DNA of 64,000 nucleotides from Litoribaculum gwangyangense (GTDB lineage: Bacteria; Bacteroidota; Bacteroidia; Flavobacteriales; Flavobacteriaceae). The notes below the pieces were generated by a model. The model saw only the letters and a program-made list of their open reading frames with translations, did not search any database and was not told the origin of the DNA. The position numbers and the translations under genes were made by a program. Below, in pieces: positions 33,483-43,562 of this stretch (the first letter of the stretch is position 1; every line of letters begins with the position of its first letter). Location of the stretch: contig NZ_BAABJW010000003.1 in the NCBI RefSeq assembly GCF_039543505.1, positions 186,001 through 250,000 on the forward strand, in the 5' to 3' direction.

Positions 33483-34579
33483 TATTTTGTTTTCAGAAGT
33501 TTCTCAACCTCATCTGCTATTTGTTTAGTGGCATTCACTAATGCCAATTTTTTTATGTTGGTACCTAATTCTTTTTGTTTTTCTGGCGATGCTACCAATT
33601 GAGAAAATTTGTTTTCAAAATCAGCATCAATATCTTCTTCTTTGATAATTAAAGCCGCATTCTTATCAACAATGGCCATGGCATTTTTTGTTTGGTGATC
33701 TTCAGCGACATTGGGAGATGGAATAAAAATGACTGGTTTACCAACAATACAGAGCTCGGAAACCGAACTTGCCCCTGCTCGAGTAACAATAATATCGGCG
33801 GCGGCATAAGCAAAATCCATATTGTTTAAAAATTCGTAAACCTGAACATTTTTAGTGTTGTTATAAATTTTATATTGTTGGTAGTAAAGTTTACCGCATT
33901 GCCAAATAATTTGAATATTTTGAGTATCAAAAAAATCTAATTCTTTTTCAATTAGCTCATTTATTCGGCGCGCTCCTAAACTTCCTCCAATAACTAACAA
34001 GGTATATTTTCCATGTTTTAAATTGAAAAAGTTTTTTGCTTGTACGGTCTTTGTGTCTATATCCAATAAGCCCTGACGAACAGGATTGCCGGTTTTTATA
34101 ATTTTTTCCTTTGGAAAAAAACGTTCCAAACCATCATAAGCCACACAAATCCTTTTTGCTTTATTAGCCAATAATTTATTAGTAATCCCAGGATAGGAAT
34201 TTTGTTCTTGTATCAAGGTTGGAATATTATTTGACGCCGCAACGAACAATAATGGACCGCTCGCAAAACCGCCTGTTCCTATGGCAACATCGGGTTTAAA
34301 AGTTTTAACGATTTTACGAGCTCTCCAAAGGCTATTAATCACTTTAAAAGGAAAGATTAAATTTTTCAAGGTTAGTTTACGCTGAATTCCAGAAATCCAA
34401 AGACCTTCTATATCATATCCTGCTTGTGGTATTTTTTCCATTTCCATTCTATCCTTGGCACCCACAAATAAAAATTGAGCCTCAGGAAAACGAGACTTTA
34501 ATTCATTAGCAATGGCAATAGCAGGATAAATATGACCTCCTGTCCCACCTCCAGATAATATGATTTTATAGTGACTCAT
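33482..34579 (-). CDS. murG: UDP-N-acetylglucosamine:lipid-linked MurNAc-pentapeptide transferase
   Basis: This 365-residue GT28 enzyme forms lipid II at the inner-membrane face. It has an N-terminal GGTGGHIYPAIAIANEL, GIQRKL and IGTGGFASGPLL, and a C-terminal lobe with VIGGSLGARRINELI, ITRAGASSVSELC and PSPNVAEDHQTKNA. It overlaps ftsW and murC by one base at each end, which suggests coupled translation. Confidence 0.97.
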   Translation of the reverse strand: MSHYKIILSGGGTGGHIYPAIAIANELKSRFPEAQFLFVGAKDRMEMEKIPQAGYDIEGLWISGIQRKLTLKNLIFPFKVINSLWRARKIVKTFKPDVAIGTGGFASGPLLFVAASNNIPTLIQEQNSYPGITNKLLANKAKRICVAYDGLERFFPKEKIIKTGNPVRQGLLDIDTKTVQAKNFFNLKHGKYTLLVIGGSLGARRINELIEKELDFFDTQNIQIIWQCGKLYYQQYKIYNNTKNVQVYEFLNNMDFAYAAADIIVTRAGASSVSELCIVGKPVIFIPSPNVAEDHQTKNAMAIVDKNAALIIKEEDIDADFENKFSQLVASPEKQKELGTNIKKLALVNATKQIADEVEKLLKTK

Positions 34580-35772
34580 TAAATAGTTTCTGATAAAATT
34601 TCTAATGGGTTATCTTCATTAATCTCATGTTCTTTTATATCTTCTCGTTTAGAACTTACACTTAAAATGATTCCAATAGCCAAACACGTCATCCAAATAG
34701 AGGTCCCACCACTACTTATTAAGGGCAAGGTTTGCCCCGTAACTGGAAATAATTCTACAGCTACCGCCATATTGATTATGGCTTGAAAAACAATTGGCAA
34801 GCCGACTCCTAACACTAAAAGTTTACCAAAAATAGTGTCTGATTTTTGAGCTACTATAACAATTCTAAATAATAACCAGAGGTATAAAATCATGATTACA
34901 AAACCCCCTATCAAACCATATTCTTCTATTATGATTGCAAAAATGAAGTCTGATGATGATTGTGGTAAAAAATTCTTTTGCATACTTTTTCCGGGGCCCA
35001 CACCGTTTATACCGCCAGTTGCGATAGCGATTTTGGCTTTTTCTATTTGGTAATCAGCCTCTGTGTCTTCGGGATTTGAAAAACTTTCAATCCTGCCCAT
35101 CCAAGTATCAATTCTATTTGGCATAGCATCCGGAAAGGCTTTGGCTATTAAAACAAATAAGGCTAAAACTAATACTCCAGAACCAATTATAACTGCCAAA
35201 TAACGAAGCGGGTATCCACCTAAAAAAACTAACATAATCACCATTAAAAACATAATGGCTGCCGTCGAGAAATTAGCAGGCAGTATTAATATAAGCACTA
35301 AAAAAACGGGAATCCATAATGGTAAAACAGACTCTTTAAACGTAATTTCTTTATCCTTAATTTTAGACATATATCTTGCAACATATACCATTAAAACCAC
35401 TGAAGCTAAGGTGGAGGTTTGAAAAGACATACCTACTATGGGTATTTGTATCCATCTGCTTGCATTAGCTCCTTGAATGGTAGTACCTTGCAACATGGTT
35501 ACACCCAACAATACTAATACGATTGGTATCATAACTAATGATAAACCTCTAAAGTATCTATATGGGATTTTGTGGACGCCATACATAATAACAAATCCTA
35601 AGAACAAATGCATAAAATGCTTTATAAAAAAAGTAAAGGTATTACCTCCTCCTGCTTTATAAGCCAAATTACTGGCCGCACTATAAACAGGTAAAAAGGA
35701 TAGAATAGCCAATAGTGCTACTATTGCCCAAATTAACCTATCGCCCTTTATATTATTGAATAGTGTTTTCAA
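34579..35772 (-). CDS. ftsW: SEDS-family peptidoglycan glycosyltransferase/division protein FtsW
   Basis: This 397-residue multi-pass membrane protein (about ten helices) polymerises lipid II at the septum. SEDS motifs include TIQGANASRWIQIP, the large extracellular loop near GGINGVGPGKSMQKNFLPQSSSDFIF (key residues GVGPG and SDFIF) and the C-terminal FPVTGQTLPLISSGGTSI. A highly charged cytoplasmic tail ends the protein. It pairs with the ftsI product encoded upstream in the cluster. Confidence 0.96.
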   Translation of the reverse strand: MKTLFNNIKGDRLIWAIVALLAILSFLPVYSAASNLAYKAGGGNTFTFFIKHFMHLFLGFVIMYGVHKIPYRYFRGLSLVMIPIVLVLLGVTMLQGTTIQGANASRWIQIPIVGMSFQTSTLASVVLMVYVARYMSKIKDKEITFKESVLPLWIPVFLVLILILPANFSTAAIMFLMVIMLVFLGGYPLRYLAVIIGSGVLVLALFVLIAKAFPDAMPNRIDTWMGRIESFSNPEDTEADYQIEKAKIAIATGGINGVGPGKSMQKNFLPQSSSDFIFAIIIEEYGLIGGFVIMILYLWLLFRIVIVAQKSDTIFGKLLVLGVGLPIVFQAIINMAVAVELFPVTGQTLPLISSGGTSIWMTCLAIGIILSVSSKREDIKEHEINEDNPLEILSETI

Positions 35773-35781
35773 TTTTTTATT

Positions 35782-37113
35782 TTACAGATTTCTTACGGCA
35801 TTTTTAAATTGACGCCCTCTATCTTCATAGTTTTCAAATAAATCAAAACTTGCGCATGCCGGTGATAATAAAACATTATCTCCTGCTTCCGCTATTTTAT
35901 AAGCGATCTTGACAGCTTCACTCATAAATTGAGTTTCAACTATGATGTCAACCATATTTCCGAATGTATTAAACAGCTTCTCGTTATCAACACCCAAACA
36001 AATTATAGCCTTTACCTTTTCATTCACGAACTGAAATAATTCCTCATAATTATTTCCTTTATCAACACCTCCAACAATCCAAACTGTTGGCGCATTCATA
36101 CTTTCCAAAGCATAGTAAGTAGCATTTACGTTCGTAGCTTTTGAATCGTTTATATAGTGCACTTTGTTGATCTTTAACACTTCCTCTAATCGATGCTCAA
36201 CACCTTGAAAATTTTCTAAACTTTCTCTAATAGTTTGTTTCCTTATTTTTAATAAATGTGCTACGGTAGAGGCCGCCATAGCGTTTTTAATGTTGTGTTT
36301 TCCTTCTAATGCTAGATTTGATGTTGGCATAATTATTTGATTGTTATCTATAGTTATTTTAATATTATCTTTATCTAAGTAAGCGCCATTTTCGATAATT
36401 TTTGATAATGAAAAAGGCAATAATTTTGATTGAACTGGGTTGTTTTTTAAATAATTATTGATCACTTCATCATCAGCATCGTAAATAAAATAATCATCAT
36501 TAGTTTGATTCATGGCAATTCTAAATTTTGAAGCGATATAATTTTCAAACTTATAATTATATCTATCTAAATGATCAGGTGTAATATTCAATAAAACCGC
36601 TATTTGTGGTTTAAAATCTTTGATATCATCCAACTGGAAACTGCTTATCTCCAATACATAATTCTCAAAGTTTTTTTCTAAAATCTGTTTAGCAAAACTC
36701 TCACCAATATTTCCTGCTAAACCCACGTTTAGTTCTTGTTTTAAAATATGATGTGTTAAGGAAGCAGTAGTGGTTTTACCATTACTACCCGTAATTCCAA
36801 CAACTGTTGCATTCGTGAATTTTGCGGCAAATTCTATTTCTGAAACCACACTAATTCCGTTTTCGTGAATTTGCTTCACTATCGAAACCTTGTCAGGAAT
36901 TCCAGGGCTTTTCATAACAATATCTGCATTTAAGATTTTAGCCTCAGAATGTTTTTCATCTTCCCATTCAATCTCATTATGTATAAGAACTTCTTTATAC
37001 TTATTCTTTATTTTTCCTTTATCAGAAACAAAAACTTCATATCCCTTTGCTTTGCCCAAAAGCGCTGTTCCAACACCACTTTCTCCCCCTCCCAAAATCA
37101 CTAACCGTTTCAT
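35782..37113 (-). CDS. murD: UDP-N-acetylmuramoylalanine-D-glutamate ligase
   Basis: This 443-residue ligase adds D-Glu to UDP-MurNAc-L-Ala. Motifs include VILGGGESGVGTA at the N-terminus, ATP loop GITGSNGKTTTASLTHH, EISSFQLD, ITPDHLDRYN, KHNIKNAMAA, and NDSKATNVNATYYAL with the invariant SKATN. It ends SPACASFDLFENYEDRG. It shares a base with the mraY stop at 37113 and precedes ftsW by 9 bp. Full length. Confidence 0.97.
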   Translation of the reverse strand: MKRLVILGGGESGVGTALLGKAKGYEVFVSDKGKIKNKYKEVLIHNEIEWEDEKHSEAKILNADIVMKSPGIPDKVSIVKQIHENGISVVSEIEFAAKFTNATVVGITGSNGKTTTASLTHHILKQELNVGLAGNIGESFAKQILEKNFENYVLEISSFQLDDIKDFKPQIAVLLNITPDHLDRYNYKFENYIASKFRIAMNQTNDDYFIYDADDEVINNYLKNNPVQSKLLPFSLSKIIENGAYLDKDNIKITIDNNQIIMPTSNLALEGKHNIKNAMAASTVAHLLKIRKQTIRESLENFQGVEHRLEEVLKINKVHYINDSKATNVNATYYALESMNAPTVWIVGGVDKGNNYEELFQFVNEKVKAIICLGVDNEKLFNTFGNMVDIIVETQFMSEAVKIAYKIAEAGDNVLLSPACASFDLFENYEDRGRQFKNAVRNL

Positions 37114-38354
37114 TATCTAATTTTTAAAGTGACAATAGAAAGTATAGCTAACAAAATACCCACAATCCAAAAACGAGTTACTATTTTACTTTCGTGGTAT
37201 CCTATTTTTTGATAATGGTGATGCAACGGTGACATTTTAAAAATTCGACGTCCCTCACCAAACTTTTTCTTGGTGTATTTAAACCAACTTACCTGCATGA
37301 CTACCGATAAATTTTCAGCCAGAAAAATGCCGCACAACACCGGAATCAACCATTCCTTACGAACCGCAATAGCTATAACTGCTATAATTCCTCCTATTGT
37401 TAAACTGCCTGTATCGCCCATAAACACTTGAGCAGGATAGGCGTTATACCATAAAAACCCAATAAGAGCCCCCACAAAAGCTGCAATGTATATTGTGATT
37501 TCCCCAATACTTGGGATGTACATGATATTGAGATAATCTGAAAAATCGATACGACCTGAAACGAAGGTGAAAATTCCCAATGTAAGAACAATTATGGCCG
37601 AAGTTCCAGCAGCTAAACCATCAATTCCATCGGTTAAATTAGCACCATTTGAAACTGCCGTGATAATAAAAATGGCTACCAAAATAAATATAACCCACGC
37701 ATATTTTTTCAAATCTGGGCTAATCCAAGTAATTAAATTCGCATAATCAAACTCATTATTTTTGACAAACGGAATCGTAGTTTTAGTTGATTTTTCCTCG
37801 GCTTTAAAAAGCTGAGACGGCAGGATATTTGTGTTTTCCGCTAACAATACTTGTTGTTGGGCTTCTGGTAATTTTTCCTTTATGGTAACATCCTTATGAA
37901 AAAATAATGTCAACCCAACTATCAACCCTAATCCCACTTGACCAGCTACTTTAAAACGACCTTTTAAACCATCCTTATCATTTTTGAATTTCTTTAAATA
38001 ATCGTCAATAAAACCTATGGTTCCCATCCAAAGTGTAGTGACTATTAGAAGAATGATATAAACATTTTCCAGTTTAGCCAATAAAAGCACGGGGATTAAT
38101 GTTGCTAAAATTATAATAATCCCACCCATCGTTGGTGTACCCGCTTTTTCTTGTTGGCCTTCCAATCCTAAATCCCTGATGGTTTCACCCATTTGTTTTT
38201 TTGCCAAAAAGCGAATAATTCTTTTACCATAAATAGTAGAAATTAACAATGACAAAATCATAGCAGAGGCAGCCCTAAAAGTGATAAACCCAAAAAGAGA
38301 TGCACCAGGAAATTGAAACTGTTTTTCTAAATATTCAAATAGGTAGTACAACAT
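37113..38354 (-). CDS. mraY: Phospho-N-acetylmuramoyl-pentapeptide transferase
   Basis: This 413-residue inner-membrane enzyme makes lipid I. It has ten or so helices, catalytic loops GTPTMGGIIIILA, IGFIDDYLKKFKND, and ITAVSNGANLTDGIDGLAAG with the NLTDGxDG signature. A later HHHYQ-type SPLHHHYQKIGYHE at the cytoplasmic face is also present. A ~60-residue charged insertion (about 140-200, EAQQQVLLAENTN) lengthens it beyond the roughly 360-residue E. coli enzyme, as is common in Bacteroidota. It follows murE by 1 bp. Confidence 0.97.
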   Translation of the reverse strand: MLYYLFEYLEKQFQFPGASLFGFITFRAASAMILSLLISTIYGKRIIRFLAKKQMGETIRDLGLEGQQEKAGTPTMGGIIIILATLIPVLLLAKLENVYIILLIVTTLWMGTIGFIDDYLKKFKNDKDGLKGRFKVAGQVGLGLIVGLTLFFHKDVTIKEKLPEAQQQVLLAENTNILPSQLFKAEEKSTKTTIPFVKNNEFDYANLITWISPDLKKYAWVIFILVAIFIITAVSNGANLTDGIDGLAAGTSAIIVLTLGIFTFVSGRIDFSDYLNIMYIPSIGEITIYIAAFVGALIGFLWYNAYPAQVFMGDTGSLTIGGIIAVIAIAVRKEWLIPVLCGIFLAENLSVVMQVSWFKYTKKKFGEGRRIFKMSPLHHHYQKIGYHESKIVTRFWIVGILLAILSIVTLKIR

Positions 38355-38355
38355 G

Positions 38356-39819
38356 TTACTTTTGTAATTGTTTTAATAATTGTTTTACTATTTTAAAATC
38401 ATCAAAATCAAAGCGTTCTCCTTTAATTTCTTGATAGGTTTCATGTCCTTTACCCGCAATTAAAATAATGTCATTGGGTTGTGCCATTTGACAAGCTGTT
38501 TTGATTGCTTGTTTTCTATCAGATATTGTTAAAACCTTTTTATAATTTTGGGGTTCTACGCCTTTTTCTATGTCATCTAAAATTACTTGAGGATCCTCGC
38601 TTCTTGGATTATCACTTGTGAAAATAACCTTGGTACTTAAAGTGGAAGCGATGTGTCCCATTTTTGGGCGTTTGGTTTTATCTCTATCGCCACCACAGCC
38701 CACAACGGTGATGAGTTCTTCATTTTTAGTGCGGATACTGTTGATGGTTTCCAATACATTTTTTAAAGCATCGGGGGTGTGGGCATAATCCACAATAGCC
38801 GTTATTTTCTCGTTTGAAACGATGTATTGGAAACGTCCACTGACACTTTCCAAATCACTTATCAATCGTAAAATTTCAACTTTTTCAAGTCCTAATAATT
38901 CTGCGGTTGCGTAAATAGCCAACACATTATAGGCATTAAAATTCCCAATTAAACGTGTCCAGACTTCGCTATCATTTATCTTTAATAATAGACCACCAAA
39001 TTGATTCTCTAATATTTGAGCTTTATAGTCTGCATAGCTTTTTAAAGCGTAAGTGTATTTTTTAGCCTTAGTATTTTGAAGCATCACCAAGCCATTCTTA
39101 TCATCAATATTAGAAATAACAAAAGATGAATGCGTAAGTGAATCAAAAAAGCTTTTCTTTACATCTCTATACTCAGCAAAGGTTTTATGATAATCTAAAT
39201 GATCATGCGATAAATTGGTAAAAATACCACCTTCAAAATGCAAGCCTTCCGTTCTGTGTTGATGAATGCCATGTGAGCTCACTTCCATAAAACAAAACTC
39301 CACTCCAACGGAATTCATTTCATTTAAATATTTGTTTATGGTAATAGAATCTGGGGTAGTATGGGTTGCCTTATATTCGGTAGAATCTACCATAATCTTT
39401 ACAGTTGATAACAACCCCACTTTAAAACCCGCTTTTTTAAATAATTGATATAATAAACTAGCTACAGTTGTTTTTCCATTTGTACCTGTAACTCCAACAA
39501 GTCTTAAATTTTGAGATGGATTATGATAATAGTTTGACGCCATTACCGCTAAAGCTTTACTAGAATTATCGACCTCTACATACGTCACACCCTCAACAAA
39601 ACTCTTTGGCAATACCTCACATACAACACTTTTAGCACCATTACGTATGGCTACATCAATAAATTTATGCCCATCAGCTACTAAACCCTTTATAGCCACG
39701 AATAAATCATCCTGTGTTATTTTACGCGAATCGAAGTCTAAAGCATTCACCTTTATACTAGTGCTTCCAACAACTGCATTTATGGTTACTTTATATAATA
39801 TGTCTTTTAGTTCAATCAT
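38356..39819 (-). CDS. murE: UDP-N-acetylmuramoyl-tripeptide synthetase
   Basis: This 487-residue ligase adds the third stem-peptide residue. Motifs are DSRKITQDDLFVAIKG (Mur ligase N domain), ATP loop GVTGTNGKTTVASLLYQ, TTPDSI, EVSSHGIHQHR, NLSHDHLDYH, DYAHTPDALKNVL and the substrate-recognition SDNPRSEDP. The DNPR motif is the one associated with meso-diaminopimelate, so the third residue is probably meso-DAP. It overlaps the ftsI stop by 4 bp. Full length. Confidence 0.97.
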   Translation of the reverse strand: MIELKDILYKVTINAVVGSTSIKVNALDFDSRKITQDDLFVAIKGLVADGHKFIDVAIRNGAKSVVCEVLPKSFVEGVTYVEVDNSSKALAVMASNYYHNPSQNLRLVGVTGTNGKTTVASLLYQLFKKAGFKVGLLSTVKIMVDSTEYKATHTTPDSITINKYLNEMNSVGVEFCFMEVSSHGIHQHRTEGLHFEGGIFTNLSHDHLDYHKTFAEYRDVKKSFFDSLTHSSFVISNIDDKNGLVMLQNTKAKKYTYALKSYADYKAQILENQFGGLLLKINDSEVWTRLIGNFNAYNVLAIYATAELLGLEKVEILRLISDLESVSGRFQYIVSNEKITAIVDYAHTPDALKNVLETINSIRTKNEELITVVGCGGDRDKTKRPKMGHIASTLSTKVIFTSDNPRSEDPQVILDDIEKGVEPQNYKKVLTISDRKQAIKTACQMAQPNDIILIAGKGHETYQEIKGERFDFDDFKIVKQLLKQLQK

Positions 39820-41831
39820 GAAGCGGTTAAAACGACTATTTGTTTATCTTTTAATTTGGTATTTTTAAATATAGATTGTGATTTTACAATACCATTGCCA
39901 TTCAATTTTACTTTGATATCAACATGCATGTTTTCCAATAGCGTAATCGCATCCATAGCAGGAATGCCTACTACATCTGGCATGATGGTTTTATAGGTTT
40001 GAGCCGTTTTATAAAACGCTTCAAACTCGCTCTCAACGCTAGCCTCGGTTATATGTAATGTTTCAATTTCATCAACAATAGGTGTATCTGTAAATATTTT
40101 TTGAGCCACTTTTTTAAATACAGGACCAGACACATCGGCTCCGTAATAACCAACACTTTTATCGGGTTCATGAATAACAACAATGCAAGAATACTTTGGG
40201 TTTTCTGCTGGAAAGTACCCAGCAAACGATGATATATAGTTCAGTTTCTCTTTATCTCTATAATCCTTTTGGCAAGTTCCTGTTTTGCCAGCCATTGAAA
40301 AATTTTCAGAATAAAGACGATGCCCTGTACCATGGTCTTTTTCAACCACATTTTTAAGTAATTGCTGTAACTTTAAAATAGTTTCTTTAGAACATATTTG
40401 TTCATTGATGATTTCTTCTTTAAAAGGCTCAACTACCCTATCAAACTCTTTCACTTCCTTTAAAAACCTTGGTTTAACCATAACACCATCATTTGCAATT
40501 GCATTATAAAAGGCAAGTGTTTGTAGCGGAGTAAATGACACCCCGTAACCATAAGCCATCCATTGAAGTGCAATACCACTCCAACGTCCGTTTTTAATTC
40601 TTGGATCTGGAATAATTGGTTTTGGCTCACCAATAATAGGTAGATTTAAATCTTGATTTAGATTCATTTGGTATAACCTATCCACAAATTTTTCGGGTTG
40701 ATTTCTATAGGCTTTATCAATAGCTTTCACAATCCCAGTATTGGAAGACACTTCAAAAGCTTTAGAAATTGTGATTTTACCGTAGCCTCCATCTTTAGAG
40801 TCTCTTACTTTTTTTCCATAATAACTTATGATTCCTCTCTCTGTATCAACCACATCACTACTATCAACTAGTTTATCCTCAAAAGCCGCTGCCAAAGCCA
40901 TAAGTTTAAATGTTGAACCCGACTCATGGCTTTCACCAACGGCATAATTTAACCGTTCATAGTAATAACCATTTTGGTTTCTTCCCAAGTTGGAAATCGC
41001 TCTAATTTCGCCGGTTTTGGTTTCCATTACCACCACACAACCATGATCTGCTTTGTATTTTTCTAACTGCTCTAATAGAGCATGATGTGCAATATCCTGT
41101 ATGTTAACATCAATAGTCGTGTAAACATCATAACCATCTTGGGGTTCCACTTCATTAGCATCACTTAAGGGTTTCCACTGACCTTTTCCTATTTGTTGTT
41201 TTTTCCGTTTTCCATCTATACCTCGTAAGTATTTCAATCCAAAAGCCCCATCTATTCCTGGACGCGTTATATTTCCTTTGTCATCAATACGTTCATAACC
41301 AATCGTTCTTTCAGCAATACCACCCATAGGATGTTCACGCTTGGTGGTTTGCTCAACAATTAATCCACCTTTATAGGCTCCCAATTCCAGTAATGGGAAA
41401 TTTCTTATTCGAATATAATCTGAATAACCAATATTTCTAGCCAATAAATAATACCTGTTTTTATTCGCGCGAGCCTGTCTTAATTCTTTCTCAAGTTGAT
41501 TTGAGGACTTTCCTGAAAATTTTGAAAGGGAATCACATAAGGGTTTAATATACTTTTCGAAAGTATTTGAAGTTGGTGTTATGGCATCTATTCTAATATC
41601 ATATTTGGGAATTGAAGTGGCTAGTAAATTACCGTTTACCGAATATACATTACCTCTATTGGCTGGAATTATGACATCCTTTACAACACGTTCAGTAGCT
41701 AATGCCCTGTATTTATCACCTTGTAAAAACTGAATACTAAACAACTTAAAAACCACAGCAATGCCGAAGATGAACATACACCCTGCTATGAAATACAAAC
41801 GGTTTAATATGTTTTTCTCGTTTACTGCCAA
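39816..41831 (-). CDS. ftsI: Septal penicillin-binding protein (FtsI-type transpeptidase) with PASTA domain
   Basis: This 671-residue class B PBP has an N-terminal membrane helix (about 14-32), a PBP dimerisation domain (about 50-225; ANRGNVYSVNG), and a transpeptidase domain with active Ser306 in SGSTFK, the SSN motif at 362-364, and KTG at 516-518. A C-terminal PASTA domain follows at about 605-671 (MPDVVGIPAMDAITLLE). It crosslinks septal peptidoglycan with FtsW. It sits between the ftsL-like gene and murE as expected. Confidence 0.95.
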   Translation of the reverse strand: MAVNEKNILNRLYFIAGCMFIFGIAVVFKLFSIQFLQGDKYRALATERVVKDVIIPANRGNVYSVNGNLLATSIPKYDIRIDAITPTSNTFEKYIKPLCDSLSKFSGKSSNQLEKELRQARANKNRYYLLARNIGYSDYIRIRNFPLLELGAYKGGLIVEQTTKREHPMGGIAERTIGYERIDDKGNITRPGIDGAFGLKYLRGIDGKRKKQQIGKGQWKPLSDANEVEPQDGYDVYTTIDVNIQDIAHHALLEQLEKYKADHGCVVVMETKTGEIRAISNLGRNQNGYYYERLNYAVGESHESGSTFKLMALAAAFEDKLVDSSDVVDTERGIISYYGKKVRDSKDGGYGKITISKAFEVSSNTGIVKAIDKAYRNQPEKFVDRLYQMNLNQDLNLPIIGEPKPIIPDPRIKNGRWSGIALQWMAYGYGVSFTPLQTLAFYNAIANDGVMVKPRFLKEVKEFDRVVEPFKEEIINEQICSKETILKLQQLLKNVVEKDHGTGHRLYSENFSMAGKTGTCQKDYRDKEKLNYISSFAGYFPAENPKYSCIVVIHEPDKSVGYYGADVSGPVFKKVAQKIFTDTPIVDEIETLHITEASVESEFEAFYKTAQTYKTIMPDVVGIPAMDAITLLENMHVDIKVKLNGNGIVKSQSIFKNTKLKDKQIVVLTAS

Positions 41832-41839
41832 AGTTTACT

Positions 41840-42157
41840 TTATTTTTGAATTTTTACTTTTATTTTTTTGGGCGGAATCACCGAAGGTTTTATCCCCTTT
41901 TCCTCCATAGCTTTCACCACAGTAGATTCCATTTTAAGTCTCATGAGTTTTGAACGACCATCAACAAAAGCTGACCGCATTTCCTTGACTTCATTTTTTA
42001 ATCGGGCAATTTCATATACTTTTTTATCGGCACTATGAGAACTTGCAATCATAATGATTGCCAATCCTGAAATGAAAAGAATAAACCGCCAATTCTTAAA
42101 AGAGTCGTCACTTACTAGAAATGTTCCTTTTAATATATTGTAGATGTTTTTTTTCAT
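41840..42157 (-). CDS. ftsL: FtsL-like bitopic division protein
   Basis: This 105-residue protein has one central membrane helix at about 27-41 (FILFISGLAIIMIASS) followed by a leucine-zipper-like helical stretch (VYEIARLKNEVKEMRSAF, shortened) and a basic tail (PPKKIKVKIQK). The topology and position between rsmH and ftsI match the FtsL-like proteins of Bacteroidota, which are poorly conserved in sequence. It starts directly at the rsmH stop (42158). Confidence 0.85.
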   Translation of the reverse strand: MKKNIYNILKGTFLVSDDSFKNWRFILFISGLAIIMIASSHSADKKVYEIARLKNEVKEMRSAFVDGRSKLMRLKMESTVVKAMEEKGIKPSVIPPKKIKVKIQK

Positions 42158-43054
42158 TTATAATCTTTCAGCTATTCTAAGTTTTGCGCTTCTGGCCCTA
42201 TTATTTTTTTTTATTTCCTCTTTTGAGGGAACAATCAAGCCACTTACTTTTTTAAATGGCACTTCAAAATTTCCAAACATATCACGCACTGGCTCACCTT
42301 GAAACAAGCCATTTCTTATAAAACGTTTTACCAATCTATCTTCAAGAGAATGATAGGATATTAAACTCAATCTCGCACCTTTTTTCAAAAGCTCTGGTGT
42401 TTGTTGTAAAAACTCTTTTAGGACCTCTATTTCTTGGTTCACTTCTATTCTTATGGCTTGATAAATTTGGGCTAACACTTTATTTTCATGTTTTGGTGGT
42501 AAAAACTTTTTTAGCACCTTTTTTAATTGTTCACTTGTTGTTATTGGTTCTGTTTTTCTATGCTCTACAATAAGTCTAGCCATAGCTGGTGCTGCACGTA
42601 ATTCCCCATACTGCAAAAACACTTGTTTAAGTTGCTCTTCTTCATATTCATTTACTACATGAAAAGCCGATAAATTGTTTTGTTGATTCATGCGCATATC
42701 TAAATCGGCTTCAAAACGGGTTGAAAATCCGCGTTCTGCTACATCAAACTGATGAGACGACACACCAAAATCCGCCAAAATACCGTCTACTTGTTTAACT
42801 CCGTGAAATCTTAAAAAACGTTTGATGTATCTAAAATTTTCATGGATAAGCGTAAACCGTTCATCATCAATCTTATTTTCAAGAGCGTCTAAATCTTGAT
42901 CAAAAGCATACAATTTACCTTTACCATCAAGTCTTTTTAATATTTCTTTGCTATGACCACCACCGCCAAAAGTAACATCCACGTAAACCCCTTGAGGATT
43001 AATATTCAATCCATCCACTGCTTCTTTTAATAAAACAGGGTTATGATATTCCAT
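42158..43054 (-). CDS. rsmH: 16S rRNA (cytosine-1402-N4) methyltransferase
   Basis: RsmH (MraW) is a SAM-dependent methyltransferase that modifies C1402 of 16S rRNA. It begins EYHNPVLLKEAVDGL, with SAM motif VDVTFGGGGHSKEIL, GILADFGVSSHQFD, FSTRFEADLDMRM, and C-terminal SYHSLEDRLVKRFIR and NNRARSAKLRIAE. I use the ATG at 43054; in-frame ATGs at 43060, 43063 and 43066 add up to four residues (MMMT). The gene overlaps the mraZ end, as is usual in this cluster. Confidence 0.96.
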   Translation of the reverse strand: MEYHNPVLLKEAVDGLNINPQGVYVDVTFGGGGHSKEILKRLDGKGKLYAFDQDLDALENKIDDERFTLIHENFRYIKRFLRFHGVKQVDGILADFGVSSHQFDVAERGFSTRFEADLDMRMNQQNNLSAFHVVNEYEEEQLKQVFLQYGELRAAPAMARLIVEHRKTEPITTSEQLKKVLKKFLPPKHENKVLAQIYQAIRIEVNQEIEVLKEFLQQTPELLKKGARLSLISYHSLEDRLVKRFIRNGLFQGEPVRDMFGNFEVPFKKVSGLIVPSKEEIKKNNRARSAKLRIAERL

Positions 43055-43511
43055 AGTCATCATCATCTTGTCCCATAACTTCTTCAGCTAAATCCGCAAA
43101 ATCCACAGCAGCATCATCTATAGCTTGTTCATATAAATCTTTATCCCAAATCTCAATAATATTGATAGCGGAGGCTACCACAATATTTTTTGAAATATTG
43201 GCGAAAACTGTCAAGTCTTTTGGAATCAATAAACGCCCGTTCACATCAACTTCTACCATTTTTGCCCCAGCAGTAAACCTTCTAATAAAATCGTTGTTCT
43301 TTTTTTTGAACTTATTGAGTTTATTCATTTTCTGCATAAGTATTTGCCATTCGCTCATAGGATATAACTCCAAACACTTTTGAAAAACGGAACGACGTAG
43401 TACAAACCCATCTGGAATTACAGAAGAAAGTTGCTTTTTAATAGCAGCAGGCATCATCAATCTACCTTTTGCATCAACTTTACAATCATATGTTCCTGTA
43501 ATTAAGTCCAA
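43041..43511 (-). CDS. mraZ: Transcriptional regulator MraZ
   Basis: This 156-residue protein has two SpoVT-AbrB-type repeats. The first is TYDCKVDAKGRLMMPAAIK, with the second at MVEVDVNGRLLIPKDL. MraZ binds direct repeats at its own promoter and controls the dcw cluster. Here three GTGGT repeats lie just upstream (43563-43590). It is the first gene of the division cluster, and its end overlaps rsmH. Confidence 0.96.
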   Translation of the reverse strand: MDLITGTYDCKVDAKGRLMMPAAIKKQLSSVIPDGFVLRRSVFQKCLELYPMSEWQILMQKMNKLNKFKKKNNDFIRRFTAGAKMVEVDVNGRLLIPKDLTVFANISKNIVVASAINIIEIWDKDLYEQAIDDAAVDFADLAEEVMGQDDDDYGIS

Positions 43512-43544
43512 AGCGGTTTTTAAGAAATTTTAACGTTTAAGTTT

Positions 43545-43552
43545 CAAATATA
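43545..43552 (-). promoter_or_regulatory. -7 element of the mraZ/dcw promoter
   Basis: TATATTTG on the minus strand is a perfect Bacteroidota -7 box (TAnnTTTG), 34 bp upstream of the mraZ ATG. No clear TTG stands at the -33 position, which is instead occupied by the MraZ repeats. That is consistent with a promoter under tight MraZ control. Confidence 0.65.
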
Positions 43553-43562
43553 TTGAAAAATT